This document shows positions 32,774 through 40,334 of a stretch of 40,334 nucleotides of DNA, piece after piece. Source of the stretch: CANLBN01 sp047634655. Its GTDB lineage: Bacteria; Pseudomonadota; Gammaproteobacteria; Pseudomonadales; Cellvibrionaceae. A program made the translations under genes and the position numbers. Within the stretch, counting starts at the first letter, position 1. Every line of letters starts with the position of its first letter. The stretch covers positions 1 to 40,334 of the forward strand of contig JBLIHY010000005.1 of NCBI GenBank assembly GCA_047634655.1, given 5' to 3'. The notes under the pieces are model-generated. The model made no database searches. It was not told where the DNA came from and saw only the letters and a list, made by a program, of their open reading frames with translations.

Positions 32774-35014
32774 GTGAAATTCAATTTTTTTACCCCAACA
32801 TCAAAAGTCCACAAACAACGTAACGTGATGCGCGATACCGACTCGCGTCTCGCGCGCTATTCCAAACGCGGCCTAGCACTCAGCATTCTGGTGTTTGGAC
32901 TGAGCATGTCACTGGGGGACTACTACGAACAACAACCTCAACTCACTATAGTTTTTGCAATTGGAATCTTATTGTCGGTTTCGATCCGCGCCTACTATCT
33001 GTTTTTCTTCGATAGAATTTACGCTAGAGCCCCCAGTCATTGGCGCAATCTTTTCTTTAGCGTCACATTGCTCAGCGCTCTTTGGTGGGGAGCCATGCTG
33101 GCGGCGGTTACCTTTGAACTTGGTCTAACGCGAGAAACTCCGCTGCTTTGGTTATATACCATCACTTTTTTCAGCAGTTGCTCACATGTTTTTTCGCCCT
33201 ACCTTCGTTTCTACTCTCTCTACACGACAATTACACTGTTGCCATGCAGCCTTATAGCTATTTTGTCGCTGGAGGCCATCAACGTCGTCTACGGTATGGT
33301 TATGTTGATATTTTTAGTGTTATTACAACGGCAAGGACAAGGACAGGGACAAGCCTATTGGGATCGGCTGCAGGCAAACTATGATCTGATGCAGAGAGCG
33401 AATGCACTGGAAGCTGAAAAAATTACCACCGAGAGCAGCCTCAATCAAAAAGACACACTGTTTAGCAACGTTGCCGCCGAGTTGAAAATATCTCTCTACG
33501 AAATCATGGGCAGCCTGCAACTACTGAAGTTATCGAATTTACCCGAGAAGGAGTCACAGTTAGCCACTTTAGCGGAGAAAAAACTTCAGCAGCAGTTGTT
33601 AATACTGCAAAACATCCTAGAATTTTCGCAGATTTCACGCAATCAATTACCAATCAAGGAGGAAGTCATTGACTTGCGAAATACTCTGGAGAAAACACTG
33701 GTAGTCATCAGCGACCATGTGTACGGGAAAGGTATCGAATTACTGACTCGATTCTCGCAGGGCTTCCCCATGACTGTTCGCGGTGACTCCGAACGCATAG
33801 CACAGGCACTAAAAAATATTGTCAGCAGCGCTGCCGACTACGCGGACGGCGGAGAGATGCTACTGGACGTCGATTATTCCACGGGGAGCGACTCAGCAGC
33901 AGAGTTGAAAATCTCGATCACACTTAATCAGCCCATTGGCGACCCCGACACGGAACAAAAACTACTCAATGCCTTTGAGCCCCTGTACGCCAATAGTGTG
34001 CAACATGGTTTGAGCTTGGCTATTTCCAGGGGTCTGGCTAGCGGCATGTCTGGAAATGCAGGAGCGAACTATCTAGAAAATGGACAGCTAAGATTCTGGT
34101 TTATGGTTAAGCTACCCTTGGTAAAAGCGGCGACCGGCGACATACGTAACATCTCAAAACTCAACGGTAAACGCCTGTTAATTTATCAACCACCACGTCC
34201 CATTGAAGACGAATATCGCTATACGCTCGAGACCTGGGGCCTCATTGTCGATATTTTTTATGATCGCGATGCGGCCATTGCCGCCATTAAACAGGCTAAA
34301 GATTCCTCTAACCAGTTTGATCTTATTATTATCTACACTCGCGTAGATAACCTGGAAGGCCTGGACGTAGCCAGGGCAATCGCCATGAAATTTTTTGATC
34401 TCGGGACACCGCAGCTGCTTTTCATCACCGAGTCTCAGAGCAAATTACCCGCCGTCAAAAAGCTGTGCGAGCAAATACCTAGTATCGACTTGCTACTTAA
34501 GCCAGTCAGCTATAAACAATTACGGCATAGATTAAAACAGCACTTAATTAATGGAGATCAAGAGGTACTTTCGCAAACCAAGGAAGATTTTCTGAATGGG
34601 AAAAAAATCCTACTGCTACAAAAGGAAGATATTGACCTCACTATCGCTGAAGTTATGTTGACGAAACTAGGATGTGAAGTGCGCACGGCAACCAGTACTG
34701 AAGAGGCATTAAAACTGGCGAAAGAAATCGCTTTCGACGCTTTCATTACCGAAAATCATCTCGCGAACAAACAAATGGCAACATTTGTCGAAAAAATCAA
34801 GACACATAATGGCTCTTTGCACAAAGACGGATATGTAATTCCCGTTATCGGCCTCACTCATTCCGAGCGAGATGGTGAAGAAACTCGTTGTTTGCAATGT
34901 GGCATGAACTACTATGTAGACCCGCCTCTGGAATTCGATAATTTGAGAGCAATTTTGCGGCGCTGGATTGGACGCGCAGTTCATATGGCCGAGGCCAGTC
35001 AAACAATCAATTAA
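32774..35014 (+). CDS. Hybrid sensor kinase-like membrane protein lacking its phosphotransfer residues
   Basis: The layout is that of a hybrid histidine kinase: about six membrane helices (30-185), a short QGQGQGQ linker, a coiled region, HisKA-like helices (225-290), an ATPase-like domain (320-450) and two receiver-like domains (464-590 and 608-735). The H-box, normally SHELRTPL, reads AAELKISL, so the phospho-accepting His is A235. The N-box reads KNIVSSAAD and no DXGXG motif is seen. In receiver 1 the Asp position is Tyr (FDLIIIY, Y521). In receiver 2 it is Glu (FDAFITE, E660), and the conserved Lys is replaced (YYVDPP). The 746-codon frame is unbroken. The start is GTG at 32774, without a clear ribosome site. 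Probably a pseudokinase scaffold; its role is unknown. Confidence 0.85.
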   Translation: MKFNFFTPTSKVHKQRNVMRDTDSRLARYSKRGLALSILVFGLSMSLGDYYEQQPQLTIVFAIGILLSVSIRAYYLFFFDRIYARAPSHWRNLFFSVTLLSALWWGAMLAAVTFELGLTRETPLLWLYTITFFSSCSHVFSPYLRFYSLYTTITLLPCSLIAILSLEAINVVYGMVMLIFLVLLQRQGQGQGQAYWDRLQANYDLMQRANALEAEKITTESSLNQKDTLFSNVAAELKISLYEIMGSLQLLKLSNLPEKESQLATLAEKKLQQQLLILQNILEFSQISRNQLPIKEEVIDLRNTLEKTLVVISDHVYGKGIELLTRFSQGFPMTVRGDSERIAQALKNIVSSAADYADGGEMLLDVDYSTGSDSAAELKISITLNQPIGDPDTEQKLLNAFEPLYANSVQHGLSLAISRGLASGMSGNAGANYLENGQLRFWFMVKLPLVKAATGDIRNISKLNGKRLLIYQPPRPIEDEYRYTLETWGLIVDIFYDRDAAIAAIKQAKDSSNQFDLIIIYTRVDNLEGLDVARAIAMKFFDLGTPQLLFITESQSKLPAVKKLCEQIPSIDLLLKPVSYKQLRHRLKQHLINGDQEVLSQTKEDFLNGKKILLLQKEDIDLTIAEVMLTKLGCEVRTATSTEEALKLAKEIAFDAFITENHLANKQMATFVEKIKTHNGSLHKDGYVIPVIGLTHSERDGEETRCLQCGMNYYVDPPLEFDNLRAILRRWIGRAVHMAEASQTIN

Positions 35015-35829
35015 TCCGTAAACTGCGTCCAGACTGGACAGTGATCCGAAGGCTTTTCCATAGCTCGGATATCGTAGTCAATACCGGCAGCAATCGTGCG
35101 GTTTGCCAGCGGCTTCGTAGCCAGTATTAAGTCAATGCGCAAGCCGCGTTTGGGATCCCGTTCGAAGCCGCGACTGCGGTAGTCAAACCAGCTGAAACGC
35201 TGATCATTGGCGGGTAGATTGATTGTGAAAGTATCTTCCAATCCCCAAGCCATCAACCTGTCTAACCACTCTCTCTCTTCCGGCAAAAAGCTACACTTCC
35301 CAGACTGCAACCAACGCTTGCGATTGTGTTCGCCAATACCGATGTCGTCATCTGTTGGCGAAACATTCATATCACCCATGACAATTAGGTGATCATCCGG
35401 GGTGTGATTCCTTTCGAGATGAGTTATCAGGTTTGCGTAAAAATCTCTTTTATTAACAAATTTAACCGGATGATCGCGATGCTCCCCCTGGGGAAAGTAG
35501 CCGTTGATTACGGTCAGCTTCTCTCCTGATAAAGAAATAAATTCTCCGATAATCAGACGTCTCTGAGACTCTTCGTAGTTGAGGTCAAAGCCTTTTTTGA
35601 CCGAATTAAAATCCTGCCTCGATAAAAGCCCGACACCATAATGGGTCTTCTGTCCGTAATAACTAACGTTATAACCCAGAGCATGGATTTCAGCCACTGG
35701 AAACGCCTCATCGGAGACTTTGGTTTCTTGTAAACCGATGATGTCGGGACTATGAATATCGATTAGAGCTTTGAGCTGATGTATGCGTTGGCGGATGCTA
35801 TTAACATTGAAAGAGGCGACAGAAAGCAT
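35011..35829 (-). CDS. xthA: Exodeoxyribonuclease III
   Basis: Main AP endonuclease and 3'-repair phosphodiesterase in base excision repair. The 272 residues match the E. coli enzyme (268). Motifs are SFNVNSIRQRI at residues 6-16, IIGLQETKVSD with the metal-binding Glu, NGYFPQGE near 109, VMGDMNVSPTDDDIG near 150, RIDLILATKPL near 228 and the catalytic SDHCPVW at the C-terminus. It is convergent with the kinase-like gene, and the two stop codons overlap within the palindrome TTAA, so there is no room for a terminator between them. Confidence 0.98.
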   Translation of the reverse strand: MLSVASFNVNSIRQRIHQLKALIDIHSPDIIGLQETKVSDEAFPVAEIHALGYNVSYYGQKTHYGVGLLSRQDFNSVKKGFDLNYEESQRRLIIGEFISLSGEKLTVINGYFPQGEHRDHPVKFVNKRDFYANLITHLERNHTPDDHLIVMGDMNVSPTDDDIGIGEHNRKRWLQSGKCSFLPEEREWLDRLMAWGLEDTFTINLPANDQRFSWFDYRSRGFERDPKRGLRIDLILATKPLANRTIAAGIDYDIRAMEKPSDHCPVWTQFTD

Positions 35830-36005
35830 AGTGATCTTCGAGTGGAAGCGGATGGAATTCCTTGAGCAGCGAAACGTCTGATTTATCGGAAGTTAAGGCG
35901 TTGCAATTCGGGGAAATCAGGGGACAGAGCTAGCGGCGGTAATCTGCCAGAATGGCTCTAGACAGGTTCGGATGCACAGTTTATTTATAAAAGCTAAGGA
36001 AAGCG

Positions 36006-38141
36006 CTAGAAGCTTCCAGCAACTTGTTTGTCGGACTCGTTCGTTAGTATCTCATTGAAATCCATGAGGATATGACCAGCTTCACGCAGAAGCGCATCGT
36101 CTTCAGTATCGATAACTGTAGTTCCAGCGCTAGCTGCTCGACGTTCGCCCTGTTCCTCGTTGTACTTTTTCAGTGCCTCGTATTCCGTAAAGGCAGGCTG
36201 TCCTTTGGACTTGCGGAGTTGATTTTCCAAATTTAAAGTGGTCAACTCAAATTGTCGCTTTTCTTCGAGGCGACGGCGTTCGTTGAGTGAAATACTTGAT
36301 CGATTACCAAACTGTTGCAGAAGCTTTTTCTGCTCGTTGAGGAAAATAAAATCTGGATCCCACTGGACGCGTTGTTTGTGTCGTTCGGTCAAAAGCGGCA
36401 GTAATTTATCGATGGGCAGGTAGTCCCCATGCGATATAGGGTTAGTTTGGCTCCACGCCAGTGCCGTATCGTAAGCGCTCTCACCAATTGTCTCCGTATC
36501 CAATAATTCAGGGAATTGAATGTCCGGAATGACGCCACGGTGCTGGGTGCTATCTCCAGAAACCCGATAGAATTTTGATTCTGTTATTTTCAAATCACCT
36601 TTGGACTTCAAAGGTGTCAAGCTCTGAACAGTTCCCTTGCCAAAGGACTGGGAGCCTAAGATCAAGCCGCGACTGTAGTCTTGAATAGCGCCGGCGAAAA
36701 TTTCTGAGGCCGAGGCGCTAAGGCGATTAATCATAACTACCATTGGGCCGCGATAAAAAGCCTTTTCACGGGACCGGGTGGTAGAGTTCATTTTGCCCCT
36801 ACCTATTTGCACCACTGGGCCCTTGTCGATAAACAAGTCGGTCAGGGTCGTTGCTTCCTGTAGAGATCCACCCCCATTATTGCGCAAATCGATAATGACG
36901 CCGTCGACACCTTCGGATTCCAGTTCTCTAAGCATGCGCTTGACGTCGCGAGTAGTACTGCGATAGTTGGGGTCGTTTTCGCGGTAAGCTTTAAAATCGA
37001 TGTAGAAGGTAGGGATATTGATTACGCCAACCTTGAAGGGTTCTTTATCACTGCCAACAGTAACTGTAAATACTGCCTTTTGGGCCGCTTGATCTTCCAA
37101 CTTCACTTTATCGCGAGTGATCCGGATGGTTTTGAGATCGCTCTTGGTTGGATCTGCCGGATCCACCTGGAGACGCACCACGCTACCCTTGGAACCACGT
37201 ATCAAAGAGACCACTTCGTCCAGGCGCCAGCCGACAACATCGATCATATCGCCGCCATCTCCCTGAGCGATCCCAGTGATCAAGTCGGCTGTTTGTAGGT
37301 CACCCTGTTTCTGGGCGGGGCCACCCGCGATCAAGCGAACGACCTTGGTGTATTCATCTTGGGATTGTAAGACAGCACCGATTCCTTCCAGGGACAACGA
37401 CATGCTGATGTTAAAATTTTCTGCCGTTCGCGGAGCTAGATAATTGGTGTGCGGATCATAGAGTTCGGTGAAAGCATTAATGAAAGCTTCATAGATGTCT
37501 TCATCACTATTTTTATTTATTCGAAACAGCTGATTTTGATAGCGTTTGACGAGATTTTCGTGAGATTTTTCGAGTAACTCTCCCCCGAGTTTCTGCGATA
37601 AAAAGTAGGCTTTGATACGTTTTCGCCAGTAATCGTTTGCCGCCGTTTCACCGGCTAACCACTGACTGTTTTCGTTGTCTTGCTGAATAACCTCATCCAG
37701 GGAAAAGTCAAAATCGAGGTCGAGATCCCGCAGTTGATTGATAATCGTTTCTAGCCGCTGTTCCAATCGCTGGCGAAAGCGCTCGTGTATTATAAATCCA
37801 GCGCTGCTGTCCCCGGCTTTTAGCATGTCGTCCAAGCGGGACTGGTATCTTTCAAACTCATCGATATCCGATTGGTAAAAAAACGCTTTGTTGGGATCGA
37901 GTTTATCGAGGTAGTTACTGAGAAAGAGTGCTGACAAGTCATCGTCTATATGCAAGTCTACGAAGTGCTTTTTATCGAGATTTTTCACAATCTCCAGAGT
38001 GGTCGCCCGATTTATACTGCCGGTATCAGTCTGTCCGATCTTACCCTGAAGATTATCATTCAGAGCGTGAGTTACCACACCAATCAATAGCAGAACGGTG
38101 GAAAGCAGCGAGATGAGGAATCGTGGAGATTTTAAGGACAT
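36006..38141 (-). CDS. prc: Carboxy-terminal (tail-specific) protease Prc
   Basis: Periplasmic protease that trims or degrades envelope proteins from the C-terminus; in E. coli it processes FtsI and controls the murein hydrolase MepS. The N-terminal hydrophobic segment (about residues 8-26, FLISLLSTVLLLIGVVTHA) is a signal peptide. Next come a tail-protease N-terminal domain, a PDZ domain (about 250-330), the S41 core with GVIIDLRNNGGGSLQEA (415-430), the Ser-Lys dyad S477 (SASASEIF) and K502 (SQSFGKGTVQ), and a DUF3340-type C-terminus. At 711 residues it is slightly longer than E. coli Prc (682). Single gene. Confidence 0.97.
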   Translation of the reverse strand: MSLKSPRFLISLLSTVLLLIGVVTHALNDNLQGKIGQTDTGSINRATTLEIVKNLDKKHFVDLHIDDDLSALFLSNYLDKLDPNKAFFYQSDIDEFERYQSRLDDMLKAGDSSAGFIIHERFRQRLEQRLETIINQLRDLDLDFDFSLDEVIQQDNENSQWLAGETAANDYWRKRIKAYFLSQKLGGELLEKSHENLVKRYQNQLFRINKNSDEDIYEAFINAFTELYDPHTNYLAPRTAENFNISMSLSLEGIGAVLQSQDEYTKVVRLIAGGPAQKQGDLQTADLITGIAQGDGGDMIDVVGWRLDEVVSLIRGSKGSVVRLQVDPADPTKSDLKTIRITRDKVKLEDQAAQKAVFTVTVGSDKEPFKVGVINIPTFYIDFKAYRENDPNYRSTTRDVKRMLRELESEGVDGVIIDLRNNGGGSLQEATTLTDLFIDKGPVVQIGRGKMNSTTRSREKAFYRGPMVVMINRLSASASEIFAGAIQDYSRGLILGSQSFGKGTVQSLTPLKSKGDLKITESKFYRVSGDSTQHRGVIPDIQFPELLDTETIGESAYDTALAWSQTNPISHGDYLPIDKLLPLLTERHKQRVQWDPDFIFLNEQKKLLQQFGNRSSISLNERRRLEEKRQFELTTLNLENQLRKSKGQPAFTEYEALKKYNEEQGERRAASAGTTVIDTEDDALLREAGHILMDFNEILTNESDKQVAGSF

Positions 38142-38526
38142 ATTTTAATTGGGCAAGATTTTCACGAAATACTGGTTAGCTGTCTTATAAAAAACACAGC
38201 GAGATAATAGAGCTCTGGATATCATAGGTGGCAGTCAGTGTTTATTGTCTATGGACTCTACTGATAAATGGTAAATCCAACAGATAATACATTAAATGGG
38301 GTCAATGGAGCCATTTTGAAATAGATGATTAATTTCCATACAAAGATAACTATTTACGGATTTGTAAGCAAGCACTGACAATGCTATACAGTGCTTAATT
38401 GTGAGTCTACTGAGCCGAAATCCAGGTATTTAGCGGGGTCAGCTTGAGCATATCAGCGCATGGGCATCCTGCTTCGACCATCGCAATGAATGATATTGCG
38501 TGGTGTTTCGATCAAGAGTGACTCGA
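38142..38526. other. Gene-free stretch before prc with one inverted repeat
   Basis: About 385 bp upstream of prc and downstream of the DCC-family gene. No coding frame seen. AAGCACTG (38370-38377) and CAGTGCTT (38389-38396) form a perfect 8-bp inverted repeat with an 11-nt spacer that contains TATA. It may be an operator or the end of the upstream transcript; there is no T run. Confidence 0.45.
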
Positions 38527-38889
38527 CTACTCAGTGCATGGAGCACATTGATAACGCTGGCGATACCGCCTGTCGGCCCAACGGTTATATATAGCGTCGG
38601 TCAAATAACGGAGCGGTCGAACTCTCAACAATTTAAAGGGTAGGCCGAAGGCGGTTAGAGACCATGCGTAAACTGTTGCGTCCAGGCCGGTAAGCCACTG
38701 GCCATCATCCGTTTGCAAATGGAGACGTCGCAGCAGAGCTTCGCGACTTGGATACGAATCCATTTTTTCCTGCTGGTCGAGCTGATGGATGTCAGCAAAC
38801 TGGAGCCGATTGGCCGTCATTTTTTTCAACCAGCGGATTTCTTTGCTGCAAAGGGGGCAGCTTCCGTCATAAAATAAAGTTGTTTTCAT
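38527..38889 (-). CDS. DCC-family thiol-disulfide oxidoreductase (DUF393)
   Basis: Small 120-residue protein with the family start TLFYDGSCPLCSKEIRWL; the CPLC pair at about residues 12-15 is the thioredoxin-like redox motif. Further family features are FADIHQLD near 32, GLDATVYAW near 69 and the C-terminal RWADRRYRQRY. It has no signal peptide, so it should be cytoplasmic. Substrates of this family are not known. It is a single gene, divergent from the FAH-family gene. Confidence 0.88.
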   Translation of the reverse strand: MKTTLFYDGSCPLCSKEIRWLKKMTANRLQFADIHQLDQQEKMDSYPSREALLRRLHLQTDDGQWLTGLDATVYAWSLTAFGLPFKLLRVRPLRYLTDAIYNRWADRRYRQRYQCAPCTE

Positions 38890-39004
38890 AGCTATTTGGC
38901 CATTTTGATTACACCCTTTGTACGCGATTCCACTAATACGGATTAATGGTAAAATGGCAGGGTTTTAATAACGACTTATACATCTAAAAAATAAGGCGAG
39001 CATC

Positions 39005-39622
39005 ATGCGTAGTATTCAGTGGGGAGCGCTTAGTGTACGTCCCTCGAAAATTATCTGCATTGGCCGAAATTACGTCGCTCATGCCGAAGAATTAGGTAAC
39101 GCTGTGCCTAAAGAACCCGTTATCTTTATCAAGCCCAATTCTGCTATCGGTGATGTACTTCTCTCCACCAAGGGTGAAACTCTCCACTATGAAGCCGAGC
39201 TGTGCTTTTTAGTAAAGAACAAACAGTTTACTGCCTTAGGTATAGGCTTGGATTTAACTAAGCGGGCACTTCAAAAAACACTGAAAGACCACCAATTACC
39301 TTGGGAGCGTGCTAAGTCGTTCGATGGCTCGGCAGTTTTCAGCGAGTTTATCGATCTAAATGAAGATTTAAATATAGAGGATCTGGGTATTCGTTTATCA
39401 ATTAACCATATCGTGAAGCAATCGGGTAATGTCACCCAGATGCTTTTTAAACCAAAGGAATTACTGCGATTTATACAGACCGATATTAGCTTTGAAGATG
39501 GCGATATTTTAATGACGGGCACACCAGAAGGCGTCGGTGCAATAGCTTCTGGAGACTTCTTTCAAGCCGAAGTGTTGCATCGTGGAACTGTAATTTTGAA
39601 CTGTCAGTGGACTGCTAGATAA
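39005..39622 (+). CDS. Fumarylacetoacetate hydrolase family protein, YcgM-like
   Basis: Metal-dependent C-C hydrolase or decarboxylase fold (FAHD1/YcgM group), acting on small beta-diketo acids such as acylpyruvates or oxaloacetate. The 205 residues compare with 219 in E. coli YcgM. Seen are KIICIGRNYVAHAEELGN near 15-32, IFIKPNSAIGD near 41, the metal-ligand segment HYEAELCFLVK near 61-71 and ILMTGTPEGVGAI near 168-180. AAGG lies 8 nt before the ATG. There is no aromatic-catabolism gene next to it. Substrate is not deducible. Confidence 0.88.
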   Translation: MRSIQWGALSVRPSKIICIGRNYVAHAEELGNAVPKEPVIFIKPNSAIGDVLLSTKGETLHYEAELCFLVKNKQFTALGIGLDLTKRALQKTLKDHQLPWERAKSFDGSAVFSEFIDLNEDLNIEDLGIRLSINHIVKQSGNVTQMLFKPKELLRFIQTDISFEDGDILMTGTPEGVGAIASGDFFQAEVLHRGTVILNCQWTAR

Positions 39623-40061
39623 AGCAGATCAAAATATGACCATGTTTGCGATCCTGCTGGATCTAATGAAACACTTTCGCTGAACTATTTGTTTTTTACT
39701 ACTGATCGGTGAAGTGTCATAGTTTTACGCTGGCCGCATTTTGTCGGACAGCTTGCGCTCAGGGCGATCGGAGGAAGAGGTTTTTAGCTCCAAACCAAGC
39801 TCTTAGTCTTATTACTTTTAGGATGTACAAAAAGGAAATACAAGCGCTGCGCGATTCTTAGGAAACCATAACCTTTGCTCAAAAAATGTTGGTGCTTGTA
39901 TCGCGATACCGATAACCAACGCACACTTACTATGGCTCACTATCGAAAAATGAGCAGGCCTTTACGATACTTGGTTATATTTATAAAAATGTTGTTCGTT
40001 CAAACATAGCATTAACATCGTATATGCCAGACCGCTTACTCTAGTACTACTCAGCGGCATT
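39623..40061. other. Gene-free stretch with a possible decayed frame
   Basis: About 440 bp between two plus-strand genes. From 39822 a plus-strand frame reads MYKKEIQALRDS, stop, ETITFAQKMLVLVSRYR, stop, then GSLSKNEQAFTILGYIYKN. It looks protein-like but has two in-frame stops, so it is at most a remnant. No repeat or terminator is clear. Confidence 0.35.
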
Positions 40062-40334
40062 ATGCCTAAAATTCAAACGAGTAATTCGCAATAAATCCGC
40101 TTGATATTACTTCCGTTTCCCCTGATATCGCCGAACGTTTACTGCAAGCCATCCCTTTTTACAAGGTGGCAAAAAAAGATAATCCTGCCCAGTATCAGAA
40201 ACTTCTGCAACACTCAAAAATAGCTCAATACGATGCCGGAGAACAAGTTCTACGCCGTAGCGAGCAGGATGGCTGGTCGTACTTTTTGGTTAAGGGTCAG
40301 CTGGTTGTCTCTTTAACCGACCGACAAGAAAAAT
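40062..40334 (+). CDS. Cyclic-nucleotide-binding-domain protein, N-terminal part, with a probable frameshift near its start
   Basis: From 40085 to the window edge the frame reads SPDIAERLLQAIPFYKVA, then YDAGEQVLRRSEQDGWSYFL and VKGQLVVSL, the start of a CRP-type cyclic-nucleotide-binding fold. This frame opens after TAA at 40082-40084 and has no ATG before the domain. An ATG at 40062 begins MPKIQTSNSQ in another frame that stops at 40092. Removing two bases (TA) in CAATAAATCC joins the two readings. The gene is therefore either frameshifted or starts at an unusual codon. It continues beyond the window, so its full domain set is unknown. Confidence 0.65.

Overview
The window is chromosomal DNA from a gammaproteobacterium. 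The gene orders rnpB-mraZ-rsmH-ftsL-ftsI, lexA-sulA-(DUF6586)-topA and queA-tgt-secD-secF, together with a DUF2788 gene, point to the Pseudomonadales/Cellvibrionales side of the class. Base composition is moderate and intergenic gaps are wide. At least one operon (lutB/lutC) is broken and a 1.8 kb stretch looks like decayed coding DNA. This suggests a lineage losing genes, perhaps host-associated or slow-growing, but that is inference from one window.

Layout. 1-3430: start of the division and cell-wall (dcw) cluster on the minus strand (partial ftsI, ftsL, rsmH, mraZ), with a strong promoter followed at once by three 10-bp repeats that resemble MraZ operators. 3684-4137: RNase P RNA with an enlarged P12 arm. 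4227-12060: rapA, a small membrane-anchored coiled-coil protein, proS, mdh (TTG start) and a dimeric-type dUTPase. 12289-12717: a promoter and a Pro-Arg-His tRNA operon. 12872-19402: ppa, then queA-tgt-secD-secF with yajC missing from its usual place. 19633-21775: a YnaI-type MscS channel and nagZ. 22131-26753: the SOS operon lexA-sulA with two LexA boxes over its promoter, then a DUF6586 gene and topA. 26754-28530: no intact gene; scattered open-frame fragments. 28531-29967: relic of a lactate-utilisation operon. 30150-35829: uvrB, a DUF2788 membrane protein, an intact 746-codon hybrid-kinase-like protein whose phosphotransfer residues are all replaced, and xthA. 36006-40334: prc, a DCC-family thiol oxidoreductase, a fumarylacetoacetate-hydrolase-family enzyme and the start of a cyclic-nucleotide-binding-domain protein with a probable early frameshift.

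Most genes are housekeeping: division (dcw, sulA), translation and tRNA modification (proS, tRNAs, rnpB, queA, tgt), secretion (secDF), DNA repair and topology (lexA, uvrB, xthA, topA), and envelope upkeep (nagZ, prc, MscS). I see no phage, CRISPR array, intact transposon or known defence system. The most unusual items are the phosphotransfer-dead hybrid kinase, the enlarged SecF periplasmic domain, the MraZ-box-like promoter, a perfect 23-bp inverted repeat and the lutBC relic.
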